The position numbers were made by a program, and so were the translations under genes. This document shows positions 34,290 through 45,359 of a stretch of 64,000 nt of DNA, piece by piece. The stretch covers positions 34,774,799 to 34,838,798 of the forward strand of contig CM038728.1 in the NCBI GenBank assembly GCA_021613375.1. Reading direction: 5' to 3'. The notes beneath the pieces were generated by a model, which saw only the letters and a list, made by a program, of their open reading frames with translations, did not search any database and was not told where the DNA came from. Every line of letters begins with the position of its first letter. The stretch's first letter is position 1. This DNA comes from Megaleporinus macrocephalus (lineage: Eukaryota > Chordata > Actinopteri > Characiformes > Anostomidae).

Positions 34290-34830
34290 CAGAACAGCTC
34301 CAGCGTTGGGATGTTGGTGGTTTCCTCACATGAGTTGCTCACTTCAGGTCCAGCATCTCTACAGGATTAAGATCTGGACTCTGACTCGGTAACTCCAAAC
34401 ACTAACTTTATTCTTCTTTAACCGTCTTTGGTAGAACCACCTGCTGTAGGACCCACGTTCTTCTGAGATCCAGTTCACAGATATTGATATTTTCTATTAG
34501 AATTCACAGTAGAATTCAGAATTCATTGTTCCGTCACAGAAAGCCATTCTGGCCCATATCTGATACTACCACCACCATGTTTCACTGATGGGATAAAACC
34601 TTTAAGCTGGAAACACTGTTCCAACAGCCTTAAGCTTGTCCATGTGATCCTCATACTTGATCTTCATCCCATTGATTTGAAACACCTGACTCTAATTCCA
34701 GCTTAATCCTAGAGGTCCACATACTTTTACCCTCACATTAATAAAATTCTGGATCAATATCCTCAATATATTAATGAGCAAGTATAATTATTTGTTGTAT
34801 TTGTTTAGTTTGGTTCTCTTTATCTTCTTG
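34290..34830 (-). pseudogene. Tc1-like transposon remnant, minus-strand transposase C-terminus and 3' end
   Basis: Minus-strand translation near 34395-34340 gives LELPSQSPDLNPVEMLDLK, the block holding the third catalytic acid (Glu kept) of Tc1-type DD34-35E transposases. The plus strand shows CTACCACCACCATGTTTCAC and, toward the right, AATCCTAGAGGTCCACATAC and GGTTCTCTTTATC, which match the terminal region of a common fish Tc1-like family from memory. Between about 34640 and 34675 the transposase body is missing (large internal deletion). Stops interrupt the frame, so it is inactive. Confidence 0.8.
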
Positions 34831-36049
34831 TATGATTAATAACATGATTCTATTTAACATTTAACATTGAAATAATAAAATTATGAAAGATTTGCTTTCC
34901 AGCACAACAACATATTAGACATCGATATCCATTGAAAAACATGCCTCTCCAATTTCACTGGGCACTTGAACGTCTCAGCTGGTTCCATTGACTTGCATTG
35001 AAAGTGAAGACAGTTTTTGGCCTCTCCTGTAAAGTTGTCATTTGGAGGATACCTTACAGAGAGATACAGCGACGGTATGCGAGATATTTGAAACATATCC
35101 CATATTTTTTGGACCCAGTCTCTACGAGAGAGTATCTAATGTCACCAAACGCCAGTGTGAAGGATATCTCAAAGCTTCTGTTAGGAATCCTGAGGCAAAA
35201 AATGATCAGACATGGCTGGATAGCCTTGGGGTTGGCTGCTCCCGAGCTGAATTGATAGTGTCAGACAGGAGACTAAAAATACTCTCTTGCACCGGCCATC
35301 ACCGAGTGGACATGGAAACCTTTTTTCTTCCCTGACCTCAAAGAGAACAGAGTCTCCCGAACAGGCCAGAAATAGAGGCTTGAGGGTTCAGATGTGAGCC
35401 CTATTGTCCGGCCGGAACTCGCTCACTCCCAGCCACCAGACAAAAGGGAGCTGAATGATGACGAGTCAGCAGTCATTTATCTTCATTTACCCACAATTCC
35501 TGGGCTCCGTGGTCCACACGGCCTGTTGCTCCCTCTTCATATTGAGAGCACTACAATGGGGCACTTGTAAGGGCCAGATAATAAAAGCTCGGCGTGACGG
35601 GGAGTTTAAGCTCGTGGAAGCCGACGCAGTTCCCTTCAGCCTCGGCGGAGCTCCTTCGCCATCAGGAGTCGATACAACATACAGGACGTGTGAACAGCGA
35701 GAGGAACCTTCCAAGCCAAGGCATGAAGTGAGTCATCAGCATCGAGGTACCGTGTAGACCTCAGCTTCCATTACCGTCCGACGAAATGACAGCAGAACAA
35801 CAGGGTGTCGGGCGCACGTGTTCCTTTCAGGTGGATAACGAAATGCAACGAGAGCTTTTAAAAGCTTTTCTCAGCGATTGAAAAAGAAGCAGGCAGGAAT
35901 CACAGCATCTGTCGGCGGATACAATTCATTTCTTTGGCTTTGTGGTCAATTAGCTCACTTAATTGAAGTTAATTTAGTCTAAAACAAAACCCTCATCAAA
36001 AATTTTCTTTTTAACAGAACCACATTTGTCAGATTTCAGCTCCCCGTAA
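34831..36049. other. no gene recognised; possible regulatory-type island at 35335-35990
   Basis: The left part (34880-35340) contains overlapping frames of 85-97 codons without recognisable domains. The right part (35335-35990) is complex, not repeated in the window, and holds AT-rich homeodomain-type words near 35950-35985 (CAATTAGC, TTAATTGAAGTTAATTTAG). A conserved noncoding element is plausible; this is inferred from composition only. Confidence 0.35.
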
Positions 36050-37600
36050 AATTTCTCAAAATTGAACCGAAACGTTATCCCGTTTATATTTCACTTTTAT
36101 GTTCACCTGAGTGTTCAGGGACTACTAAGAGCTCATCACTGGTTTCCTCTTCCAATAAATACAAGATAAATACGAAGTGGCTCTGGCTCAAAACACAAGG
36201 TGGCCAATAATCACTGAGCTGACTGTCAATGGCCCACGAATACTAACTGTGATGTCTATGTTGAAAATATATCCATTTTATTTACTATCTAAACCTCTGA
36301 ATCTTCAGGTTAGTGTTTATATGGAACGTAGAAGACTGTAAAACAGCTTAACTGTAACAGTTCTATGAAATAACCGTCTGTGAGGGAGTTATTAGAGGTT
36401 GGACGTCTGGCTCCATTTGCTATCCATTCATATAACTGAAACATATTTCTGTTTATATTTCTCTTTTATATTCACTTTTATATTCACCTGTGTGTTTAGG
36501 AACTCTCAAGTGGTCATCACTGAATTTCTCTTCCAATAAATACAAGGTGTCCAATAAACACAAAGTGGCCAATAATCATAGAGCTGACTCTCAATGTCAT
36601 ACAAATACTGATGTCTATATTAAAAATGTAGTCATTTTGTTTACTATCCAAACCTGTGAACCTGCAAGTAAGTGTTCATATGGAACATCAATGATAGCTA
36701 AAGAGCATTGTTGTATCAGTTCTATGTAATATCTAGGTAATAATATTAGAGGTTGGACGTCTGGTTCCATTCCAGGATAAGACTAGGTTGTATTTTGGAC
36801 TCATTCGCCCACATTTGTCAGATTTAGCTCCCTTCACAATTCCCATGTCTACTTTACATCCACTTGAGTGTTCAGGAACTTCTAAGCAGTCGTCCCTGAC
36901 TTCCTCTTTTGGCTCTGGCTCAAAACACAAGGTTGCTTTCAAAGGCCTACAAATACTGATTGAGATATCTGTGCTGAAAATATATCCATTTTATTTACTA
37001 TCCACACCTGTGAACCTGCAGCTTAGTGTTTATATGAAATATTGATGGTGGAAAAAGAGCTTAATTGTAACAATCCTATGTAAAATCATTTTCAGAGGCA
37101 GGTTTCAAAGGTGGGACGCTTGGTTCCATTCACCACCACTGTGAACAGGCCCAAGCCTGATGCTACCACCACCATGTTTCACTGTGAGGATATACTCTGA
37201 AGTTGGAAGTGTTTTCTTTTTTCCAGACACAACACTTTTCATTTAAACCAAAAAGTTCCATTTTGGTCTCATTCATCCAGAATATTTATATTTCACTTCA
37301 CTTGCGTGTTCAGGAACTCTCAAGCAGTTGTCCCTGATTTCCTCATTCAATAAATACGAGTTGGCTCTGGCTCAAAACACAAGGTTGCTCTCAATGGCCT
37401 ACGAATACTGATTTTGATGTCTATGCTGCAAATATATTTATTTTATTTACTATCCAAACCTGTGAACCTGCAGCTTAGTGTTTATATGTAATGTTGATGG
37501 AGGTAAAAGAGCGTAACAATCCTATGTAAAATCAGGCAGGTTTTAAAGGTGGGACGTCTGGTTCCATTCACCACCACTGTGAACAGTTCTTCAGTAATGC
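36050..37600. repeat. tandem array, four ~355-440-bp units with Tc1-derived sequence
   Basis: The block GGACGTCTGG(T/C)TCCATT recurs near 36401, 36755, 37112 and 37552. Units share TTCCTCTTCCAATAAATACA, GGCTCTGGCTCAAAACACAA and ATTTTATTTACTATCCAAAC. The words TTTTGGACTCATTCGCCCAC (about 36795) and the insert at 37135-37285 are pieces of a Tc1 transposase gene. The repeated unit therefore appears to have grown around a transposon relic. Confidence 0.85.
37135..37285 (-). pseudogene. Tc1-like transposase fragment, central region
   Basis: On the minus strand the segment reads NETKMELFGLNEKCCVWKK, the block around the first catalytic Asp of Tc1-like transposases. The usual DET(K) is NET(K) here, so the acid is lost. 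It continues to a His-Gly-Gly-Gly-like region through a frameshift. Only about 50 codons survive. It lies inside the fourth unit of the array at 36050-37600. Confidence 0.75.
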
Positions 37601-38449
37601 CTTTGCTCTCGAAACAGCAAGCAGAATCATTCAAAACGTCTAGCGTTCGGCTTTTGCTCATTTTCGGTAGAGATGCGGTGCATTAGGTAGGAGAGTTCCT
37701 GCTAATTTCTGAGCCATATGGCCAAGGCCAACAGACAAGCACAAATTTGGCACGTCGCTAGCACTCGAGCGGGGCTCTGCGAGCGGGCGGGCGTCCGCTC
37801 GGCCCGGCCAAGATTCAAAATGGCAATATCTGATCCACGCGGGAGTTGCGAAACGGAGCCCATTCCACTGATTCGGTGGGTTAATCGTGTCGCGGGAGGC
37901 CAGAGTCGGTCTCAGTCTCGCTTTGTAAACCTGAATTAAAAGAGTGGAGGGCCTCCCTCTGTTTCATGCTCTGGCTGTAAACAGCACAGTTAAATGTTAT
38001 GTTCCTCATTACGCTGTAAGTGGGTTAGCATATTCATTTTGCCCGCTGAAGTAGGTTATACCTAGAAGCGCCTTCACCGCTGATTAGCATGTCATCAACA
38101 AGCAGTTTATGCCCACACTGGCCTCTTGACGATTCATATGTGCCTAAGATAATGAAAATTAAAGCAAAAAAAAAAAAAAGAAAAATCACAGAGTGCTTTG
38201 GGTCCCTCTCCTCTCGAGCTTTGAGCACTAATTGTACTGAAAAATTGACTTAATCTCGGCGGTCTCTCAGCGAAAGCCCCCTTTCGAGTCCAGCTTGATG
38301 GGAAATAAGGAAACAGTATTATGACTAATTAAGGCTAACGAGAATAAATTATGCAAGTATGCGCGGCCCTCCGGGGGAGAATGCTAAAAAGGAATTACAC
38401 GCTACGGCTAAAAGAAACATCAACGCCCACACGGGCTGCGTACAAAGGC
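37601..38449. other. no gene recognised; possible conserved noncoding island
   Basis: Not repeated in the window. GC-rich words (37740-37880) and homeodomain-like ATTA words (GACTAATTAAGG near 38324, GATTAGCATG near 38083) occur in complex sequence. A short plus frame at 37718-37939 has no domain. The conservation claim is inference only. Confidence 0.35.
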
Positions 38450-38957
38450 ATGTCACTTACCGCGAGCGGTGGTTCTGTCACTACGAGGAAGAAGAACGTG
38501 AAGAACTTGGAGCTCCAAGAGCCTCACCACTGTAGTTCATGATGTCAAACCTTAAAATAAGAGCAACCACTTACATAGTACAGACATGCCAAGCACAGAT
38601 ATACACCCCCAAAAAATGGTCCCACCTGTGACACTAGTGAAGTGGTGCTGGTGTGAGTGGATCAGACACATTCACTGTCCCCTCTATTAGACACTCCTAC
38701 TACTTGCTGGTCCACCTTGTAGATGTAAAGTCAGAGACAGTAGCTCATCTGCTGCTGCACAGTCTGTGTTCCTCTAGTCCTTCATCAGTGGACACAGGAC
38801 GCCGCCCACAGGACACTGTTGTCTGGATAGTTTTGGGTGTTCCACTCGCACCAGCACAACACACCGGGCCCTGATCATTAAAGAACAGAGTAATAAAGTA
38901 TATAGAGAATCAGATGAACTACGGTCTGGAAGTGGAGCTCCTCTATGGTCAGTGGAG

Positions 38958-38960
<3 letters not shown>
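38450..38960. mobile_element. rearranged member of the 45-bp transposon family, inverted left half plus direct part
   Basis: 38640-38830 is the reverse complement of the left half of the family as seen at 46440-46650 (GACACTCCTACTACTTGCTG, CATCTGCTGCTGCACAGT). From about 38870 the sequence switches to the direct orientation (CCTGATCATTAAAGAACAGA and one partial 45-bp unit). The unit is cut off by the AT tract at 38961 and no right terminus follows. The upstream part (38450-38640: GAAGAACTTGGAGCTCCAAG, AGCCTCACCACTGTAGTTCA) is duplicated at 41755-41985. Confidence 0.75.

Positions 38961-39045
<85 letters not shown>
38961..39045. repeat. (AT)n tract, 85 bp
   Basis: Uninterrupted AT dinucleotides begin inside the partial 45-bp unit of the preceding element, where the rest of the unit array would be expected. 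Fully self-complementary. Length is likely to vary between assemblies. Confidence 0.97.
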
Positions 39046-39046
<1 letters not shown>

Positions 39047-39892
39047 CCAGTTAGCCCTATCACAGTCCTCTCCCCTCTCCTCTGCTTGGTTTCAGTTTAG
39101 CGTCTCCGAGATGCAGAAGGCTTCGCTTGACTTCCTACATCGTCCACACCTCAGCGGTCAGCATCAGGTCAGTCCGCTGCGCGGTGGCCGAAGCCCATGA
39201 AAAACAGCCCCGGCTGCCCCGCTGGCTCTAATTCTAGGTGACATATTGAGCGCACGGTTTAGCCAGAAGACCTGCAGCCGCGTCCCAACACACGGCCCGG
39301 CTGACCGGGCCGCCGCACGAGTGTAATTAACCCCTTCATTAGGAGCGCAAGCAGCCACGTCACGCACGGCTCCGTCCACAGCAGATGTGTGGATTTGCTC
39401 GGCTGAGCCGAAGCTGTTCGATCCACCGAGCGTGTGATGACATCATTCTCTGGTAAGCGATCTCCGGGGAGGGCAGATGATTTAGATGTCTACGGAGCTC
39501 TGGTAGCTCTAATCAAAGAGCTTCTTCTGGAGGAGCTTCAGGAGGGAAGGAGCTTCCTGTTGCTGCTGTGGATGTTGTTAATTGTGTATGTACGTGATCC
39601 TCAACTTAACAATCCAACTGAATCTCCAACACTGGGCACGTGGAGCAACCAGTATTGGGCAACTTCACCAGGAACTTCAGAACAAACAAAACATCTAAGA
39701 GATGAAAACAGTTCAAACACGTGTTTTTGTTTTAAGCTTGTTGTTATTGTGTCTCTGCTTTATAAGAGTCTAACTACACTACCTATAAACCTTACTCAGC
39801 TCTATTTGGAGGGTGTTTATGCTTCATCATGATAAATAAATGAACCAGTTCTTCTTATTTCACTTATAAATAGAAAACACAGGCCCTAACTG
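39046..39892. other. no gene recognised; GC-rich single-copy-looking sequence
   Basis: 39060-39430 is GC-rich and complex, with frames of 71-82 codons lacking domains. 39434-39832 carries a 132-codon plus frame (Leu-rich, no recognised family) and no supporting signals. It could include a regulatory element or part of an unrecognised repeat. Confidence 0.35.
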
Positions 39893-40025
39893 TGTAGTTA
39901 CACATGAACAACATGATGTAGCCATGGTTACAGATTTCTTTTTTAGCCTCATGTAATAAATAAGAGTATCTTAATAGTTATAACTATGTTTTTTTTTTCT
40001 CTTATCTTATTATACATTAGTATAA
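39893..40025 (+). repeat. dispersed repeat, copy 2 (partner at 1-175)
   Basis: TGTAGTTACACATGAA, TTAGCCTCATGTAATAAATA, AAGAGTATCTTAATAGTTAT and TTATTATACATTAG occur in the same order as in 1-175. It lies about 50 bp upstream of the repeat at 40073-40465. Confidence 0.5.
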
Positions 40026-40072
40026 AATGAATTATATCATATTATTTCCAGATGGGAAGTTATTATTTTCTC

Positions 40073-40465
40073 AGAAAACTCTTTATTATTAAATATTAAT
40101 CAGTATTAATAGAGTAAGTAGCGCTTTTCCATACGTCAGTGTGTTTATTTAACTCTTTCCAAGCTTCTCCTAAACAACCCAGTATTATTATCAGTTCTCA
40201 TCTAAAACCTGCTTTGACTGCTCAGTACTTCATTAAGATAAATCAAGATTTGCTGCTGAAGGAACTGAACACATTCATACAATGTCTGGGGCGTCCAGGA
40301 GAAATCTGGAACCTAACTTTGTTCTTCAAACTGGATCAAGATCTGATCTACTTCTCTCACAATAACATATTCATCTTACTTTGTATTGTATGTCTGATTA
40401 TTTACATCTGTTCTAATCAGATCTGCTCTTCTTACTGGAGATCAGACACTTATTGATCAGATTTC
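40073..40465 (+). repeat. dispersed repeat, inverted partner of 9331-9766
   Basis: It is about 98.6% identical to the minus strand of 9355-9645 over about 290 bp. It has a single copy of the 51-bp block duplicated in the partner. The right flank differs (a short CTTCTTACTGGAGATCAGAC insertion) before both copies return to CTTATTGATCAGAT. The 105-codon open frame has no recognisable function. Confidence 0.8.
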
Positions 40466-40645
40466 AAAAATACAACGTTTGAGTCGTTCGTTACATTTAT
40501 GTCACAACTTGTGACCAGTATGTGAGTTTGCTGGTCAGTTGCAAAGCAGGAATCCACAGAAATCTAGTTCCAGCCTGACTCATATAGAACCACAGTAAAT
40601 GTGCTGAACTACTGACTAAATATTAAGTTCTGCATGTATTGCAAT

Positions 40646-41558
40646 TAGCGTTTTTGAGGCCGATTCCAATCGCCGATCACCTGATAGCCTATACCGAGGG
40701 CAGGGCTATATGCCACAGCAGGGCTACATATTATTAGCACAAGCGAGTCATGAAACATGGTCTAAACTGGTTTATTATATGTTATTAATGAGTTCATGGT
40801 AAACAGTATAATATTTGTAACTAAATTAGAAGTTGGTCTATGTGGGAGTAAACCTCTCGATAAGCTCCAGAAGAGCCACATCTGAAAAGTATCTCTACTA
40901 GGAACAGCAGAGCGTGGATCCAGGTGGAACATTAAGCAGCAGAATGAACGTCTTCTACAGCCGAGAAGAGCTGCTTATCTAGAACTATAAACTCAATCAC
41001 TCTGGCTGTGGTTCTTTAGCTCTCTGGCTGTTTCTGCTGCTGTTCTGTTCGTACCGGTCAGATCTGGTCTGTAGGTGTTCTGGGTTATTAGTTTTGTGTT
41101 AGCTGTGTGTGTTCTAGCTCTGCTGTTACTGATACTCACTGTGTTCAGCTGTGTGGTGTCTCTGAAGTGCTGAATCAGATTAGTGTGTTAAATATCTTTG
41201 TCTTGGTTTCCGTGAGAGACTCTGATGTTACTAATGTTACAGATGTTTTCTATCCGCACATGCGGTGAACACTTAATCTGTTCTCACGAGGCCACTGCTT
41301 TAGTCAGTCTGTGGAAAATGAAAGTGTATGTATTTCCACCTAGTGGTTCAGATAGGAATTGCAGGGAGCTGGCCGGAGAGCTCCTCTTCCTGGATGAAAC
41401 GCTAGCTGGAAATACAGAAATGAGGCTCATTAGTTTAACACCATCGATCGGCTCTCGAGATCGGCTAAATTGGAGAAATATTGGCCGATCACCGATCACA
41501 TATTCTGATTAAAAATCAGCCGATACCGATACATGGCCGATGGATCTTTCCATCTCTA
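40646..41558. mobile_element. 913-bp hAT-like element with palindromic 8-bp target duplication
   Basis: The element begins TAGCGTTTTTGAGGCCG and ends GATCTTTCCATCTCTA. ATTGCAAT flanks both sides exactly (40638-40645 and 41559-41566). The phrases CCGATTCCAATCGCCGATCA on the left and GGCCGATCACCGATCACATA on the right match a common fish hAT-type family from memory. No transposase frame remains. The interior includes a 95-codon chance frame. Confidence 0.8.
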
Positions 41559-41677
41559 ATTGCAATATTAACTATTATCAGGTATTGTGGTATTAACACC
41601 ACCATGAAGAGAAAAGAACATTCCAAGCAGCTCAATGACTAGAGCTGCATCTGAAATCTCCTTCCTCTATACGACTC

Positions 41678-42229
41678 AGTAGTGAAATCAGTAGGCGAGC
41701 ATGGCGAGTACTCAGTATATGTGTCCGAATACTTAGTATATCATCAAAGTCATGTAACTTACTACGAGTGGTGATTCTGTCACGAGGAAGCGTTACGAAG
41801 AGAAGAACATGAAGAACTTGGAGCTCCAAGAGCCTCACGACTGTAATTCATGATGTCAGATCTTAAATTAAGAATGATCAAACACATAGCACAGATGTTA
41901 TTGGACAATAACATGGAGTAACAAGGCACCAAGCACAGACCCCCACCCAAAAAAAAGAAAAACTGGTCCCACTAGTGAAGTGGTGCTGGTGTGAGTGGAT
42001 CAGACACACACTCTGTCCACTCTATTAGACACTCCTACTACTTGCTGGTCCACCTTGTAGATGTAAAGTCAGAGACAGTAGCTCATCTGCTGCTGCACAG
42101 TTTGTGTTCCTCTAGTCCTTCATCAGTGGACACAGGACGCCGTCCACAGGACACTGCTGTCTGGATAGTAGTGAAATCAGTAAGCGAGCGTGGCGAGTAT
42201 ATGTGTCCGAATACTTAGTATATCATCAA
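41678..42229. repeat. insert flanked by 63/70-bp direct repeats, containing a 45-bp-family left half
   Basis: 41678-41747 and 42167-42229 are direct copies (AGTGAAATCAGTA(G/A)GCGAGC ... TTAGTATATCATCAA), differing by a 7-bp gap and a few substitutions. Between them, 41755-41985 matches 38450-38640 and 41985-42165 is the inverted left half of the 45-bp family. The direct repeats are far longer than any transposon target duplication, so a duplication-type insertion or recombination between related elements is more likely. Confidence 0.75.
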
Positions 42230-42624
42230 GCAGTACACAAACATTACCCGGATGACCTTCTGAACCAGTTTGAAGTGGAGGAACAATGTCAGAGAGCATG
42301 TGTGTGTAGCTACGGCTGGAGAACTGCTGCTACAGAAGTTAAACACCTCGTGATTCATCTTCTCAGAGTTTGCAGGTCAGAGTCACATACAGTATCTAAA
42401 ATAAAGTCTGAATGAAGCTTGTAATAGAGAGTGGTGGTCTTGTGGATGTTGGTGAGATGGTGGACGTAGTGCGTCTGAGGTTGTGTAGATACAAAACACT
42501 CATATACTGAAGGAGCTCAACAGCTTTACTGGTCCAGCTGTGACCACCGGGTCCAGTCTAGTACGTCCTGACTCGGTAGGTGACTTCTGAGGCAGCCAAG
42601 GTGACTGACAAGCATGCGTCATGA
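42230..42624. other. no gene recognised
   Basis: A 70-codon frame at 42203-42415 starts inside the direct repeat and has no recognisable domain. The rest has no repeat structure. Confidence 0.35.
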
Positions 42625-42804
42625 GACAAAGACAAGAACAATTCCAACTGGAGAACAATTAAAACAGTCATTAGGGAAAAGAAGGAATACGGCCTTGCTG
42701 TAAATCTGCCAGGAAAACTCAGTGAGCGCTCAAGGAGACTAGTGATGGAGGTCAGCAGGAGACCTGAGACAACTCTGAAGGAGATACAGAGCTCAGGGAC
42801 TGTA
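42625..42804 (+). pseudogene. Tc1-like transposase relic, N-terminal DNA-binding region
   Basis: An open stretch with no start codon at its head translates to NSNWRTIKTVIREKKEYG, then LAVNLPGKLSERSRRLVMEV and RRPETTLKEIQSSG. This is the order expected for the second helix-turn-helix of Tc1 transposases (basic recognition helix, Pro-Gly linker, Arg-rich segment, 'R-P-x-T-T-L-K-E-I'). A stop (TGA at 42622) precedes it. The frame stays open to about 42903, but similarity is lost after Gln-Ser-Ser-Gly. No catalytic domain follows. Confidence 0.7.
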
Positions 42805-43540
42805 AGACATAACGTAGAATTAATTTATTCCGTAATTCAACTGTTCTCTGATGTTCTACACATCATGTATGTGACAGAGATGTGGTTCTACACCACTGAA
42901 TGAGCCTCCTTGTAAATAAGCTCCGCCCACATACTATTTAGTTAGATATGCTGGTTACTTGGAGCTGCTAGTATCTAACGTTACCTATACTAGCTACTTT
43001 CTTTGATCTGACCATCAAACACAAAGTAGATTAAAGGTGTCTCTGTGGAACTTTCAGTTGAAGATGATCTGCTTCAACCAGCACACAGTGATCCACTCAC
43101 ACAGCATGGCTGCTACTTCCAGTCACTGTTGTGGTTGTGGTGCTAATAAAGGTGGAGCTGCTCGTCTCTTCAGTCTCTTCAGTGTTGAACGCTGAGCTGA
43201 AGCTGCTCCATGGTGTCCGAGTGTTGGAGAAACTGTCCGGAGTGAAACGTACAGACTGCAGAGTTAAAGTTGTTCAGGATTCTGTTAAAGATGTTGGAAG
43301 TTCAGCAGCTGGTTTTGGGAATTCTCCGTTCCACCTTAAACGGTGCTGTGGTTCCATTCTGGTGTCTGTACGAGCTGCAGTGTTTAAGGTGGAACATTAG
43401 ATGAAGAATGTGGAGAAGAGGAACTTCAGGTTGGTTTAAAGATCAACATGGAGCTCTGACAGTTGGGTTGTTTGTTGGGGAGGAATGAAAAGTGTTGACG
43501 TTCCCTTCACAGCCTGGAACGCTGGATTTCTCCACCACCG
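42805..43540. other. no gene recognised
   Basis: Single-copy-looking sequence. An 89-codon plus frame (43131-43400) is Val/Leu-rich without a recognisable domain. No splice or promoter signals stand out. Confidence 0.4.
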
Positions 43541-44506
43541 TTCTGGTTGGTGTTGTGGTTGTGTGTAAATGTTCTGGTTGTTGTTGTGGTTGTGTGTAAA
43601 TGTTCTGGTTGCTGGTTGGTGTTGTGGTTGTGTGTAAATGTTCTGGTTGGTGTTGTGGTTGTGTGTAAATGTTCTGGTTGGTGTTGTGGTTGTGTGTAAA
43701 TGTTCTGGTTGGTGTTGTGGTTGTGTGTAAATGTTCTGGTTGGTGTTGTGGTTGTGTGTAAATGTTCTGGTTGGTGTTGTGGTTGTGTGTAAATGTTCTG
43801 GTTGCTGGTTGGTGTTGTGGTGGTGTGTAAATGTTCTGGTTGCTGGTTGGTGTTGTGGTTGTGTGTAAATGTTCTGGTTGCTGGTTGGTGTTGTGGTTGT
43901 GTGTAAATGTTCTGGTTACTGGTTGGTGTTGTGGTTGTGTGTAAATGTTCTGGTTGCTGGTTGTTGTTGTGTTTGTGTGTAAATGTTCTGGTTGCTGGTT
44001 GGTGTTGTGGTTGTGTGTAAATGTTCTGGTTGCTGGTTGTTGTTGTGGTTGTGTGTAAATGTTCTGGTTGCTGGTTGTTGTTGTGGTTGTGTGTAAATGT
44101 TCTGGTTGCTGGTTGGTGTTGTGGTTGTGTGTAAATGTTCTGGTTGCTGGTTGGTGTTGTGGTTGTGTGTAAATGTTCTGGTTGCTGGTTGGTGTTGTGG
44201 TTGTGTGTAAATGTTCTGGTTGCTGGTTGGTGTTGCGGTTGTGTGTAAATGTTCTGGTTGGTGTTGTGGTTGTGTGTAAATGTTCTGGTTGCTGGTTGGT
44301 GTTGTGGTTGTGTGTAAATGTTCTGGTTGCTGGATGGTGTTGTGGTTGTGTGTAAATGTTCTGGTTGCTGGTTGGTGTTGTGGTTGTGTGTAAATGTTCT
44401 GGTTGGTGTTGTGGTTGTGTGTAAATGTTCTGGTTGCTGGTTGGTGTTGTGGTTGTGTGTAAATGTTCTGGTTGCTGGTTGGTGTTGTGGTTGTGTGTAA
44501 ATGTTG
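43541..44506. repeat. GT-rich minisatellite with 38-bp and 31-bp units, about 27 units
   Basis: The long unit is TTCTGGTTGCTGGTTGGTGT plus TGTGGTTGTGTGTAAATG (38 bp). The short unit lacks GCTGGTT (31 bp). Short units cluster at the left (43640-43800) and recur singly near 44250 and 44400. Frames at 44173-44355 and 44318-44500 are artefacts. One strand is almost free of cytosine. Confidence 0.95.
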
Positions 44507-45104
44507 GGGGTGTAAATATTAAACAGTCTGTTACGTAACAGTGTAGTATTTGGAGCTCGGCCCGTTTATCCTCCCTCTTCTTTAAAAGCAGGATTTGGAT
44601 CTGAAGGAGGAGAACTGAGATCTGATCTTCTTCTTTGAAGTGTTGCTAGTTGTTGTCTCTGTTGTTGTTTGTGTATTTTAGATAATTATGCCTCTAAAAG
44701 TCTCTCAGTGGTCACGTTGAATTACCGGCTACAATTTGCTGAAAGATAAACATTTTCTTACAGTTCCTGAAAATCCTCAGTACATCTCCTCCGAGGCAGT
44801 GGAAGTCTGCCAGCGGCCTCATTAATATTCATGCGCCTCCTCGTGCCCTCCGCCCCTCCTCGTGTTTTAAAGCGGGTTCTCTTCAGACGGTTCGCTCTGA
44901 TTCATTGTGTTTAAGTGAGTGACACTCCTGATCTCTCCTCTAACACTGGAACGCAGAAAAAACAAAAACAAGCCGGAACATGACAGCAAAACACGGAGCG
45001 CCTGACAGCGGCTGACGGACTGGAGCTGACAGCGGCGCTCTCTCTGTAAGGCCGAAACGGGCCAATCACGATGGACGTACGAGTGAATGCGTTAATGTGT
45101 GAGA
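44507..45104. other. no gene recognised; possible regulatory-type word
   Basis: The stretch 44790-44910 includes CATTAATATTCATGCG, which resembles octamer/homeodomain binding words, in otherwise complex sequence. The 66-codon minus frame at 44911-45111 has no domain. Confidence 0.3.
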
Positions 45105-45358
45105 GAGACACGTGGTGCTGGGTGAGACATGTCTATGTGAGATGCTGCTGAATGAGACACTGCTCTGTGAGACATGTCTGGGTGAGACGCTGTTGGTGAG
45201 ACGGGTCTGCGTGAGACGTTGCTGGATGGGAGGCAGTTGGATGGGATGCGGCTGGGTGGGACGCTGCTGGGTGAGACGGGTCCACATGAGTCGCTGCTGA
45301 ATGAGACACTGCTCTGTGAGACATGTCTGGGTTAGACGTGGCCGGGTGGGACGCAGCT
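45105..45358. repeat. degenerate ~15-17-bp minisatellite
   Basis: GCTGCTGGGTGAGACG and variants (GAGACATGTCTGGGT, GCTGCTGAATGAGACA) repeat about 15 times. Frames on both strands at 45066-45324 are repeat artefacts. Confidence 0.9.
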
Positions 45359-45359
45359 T

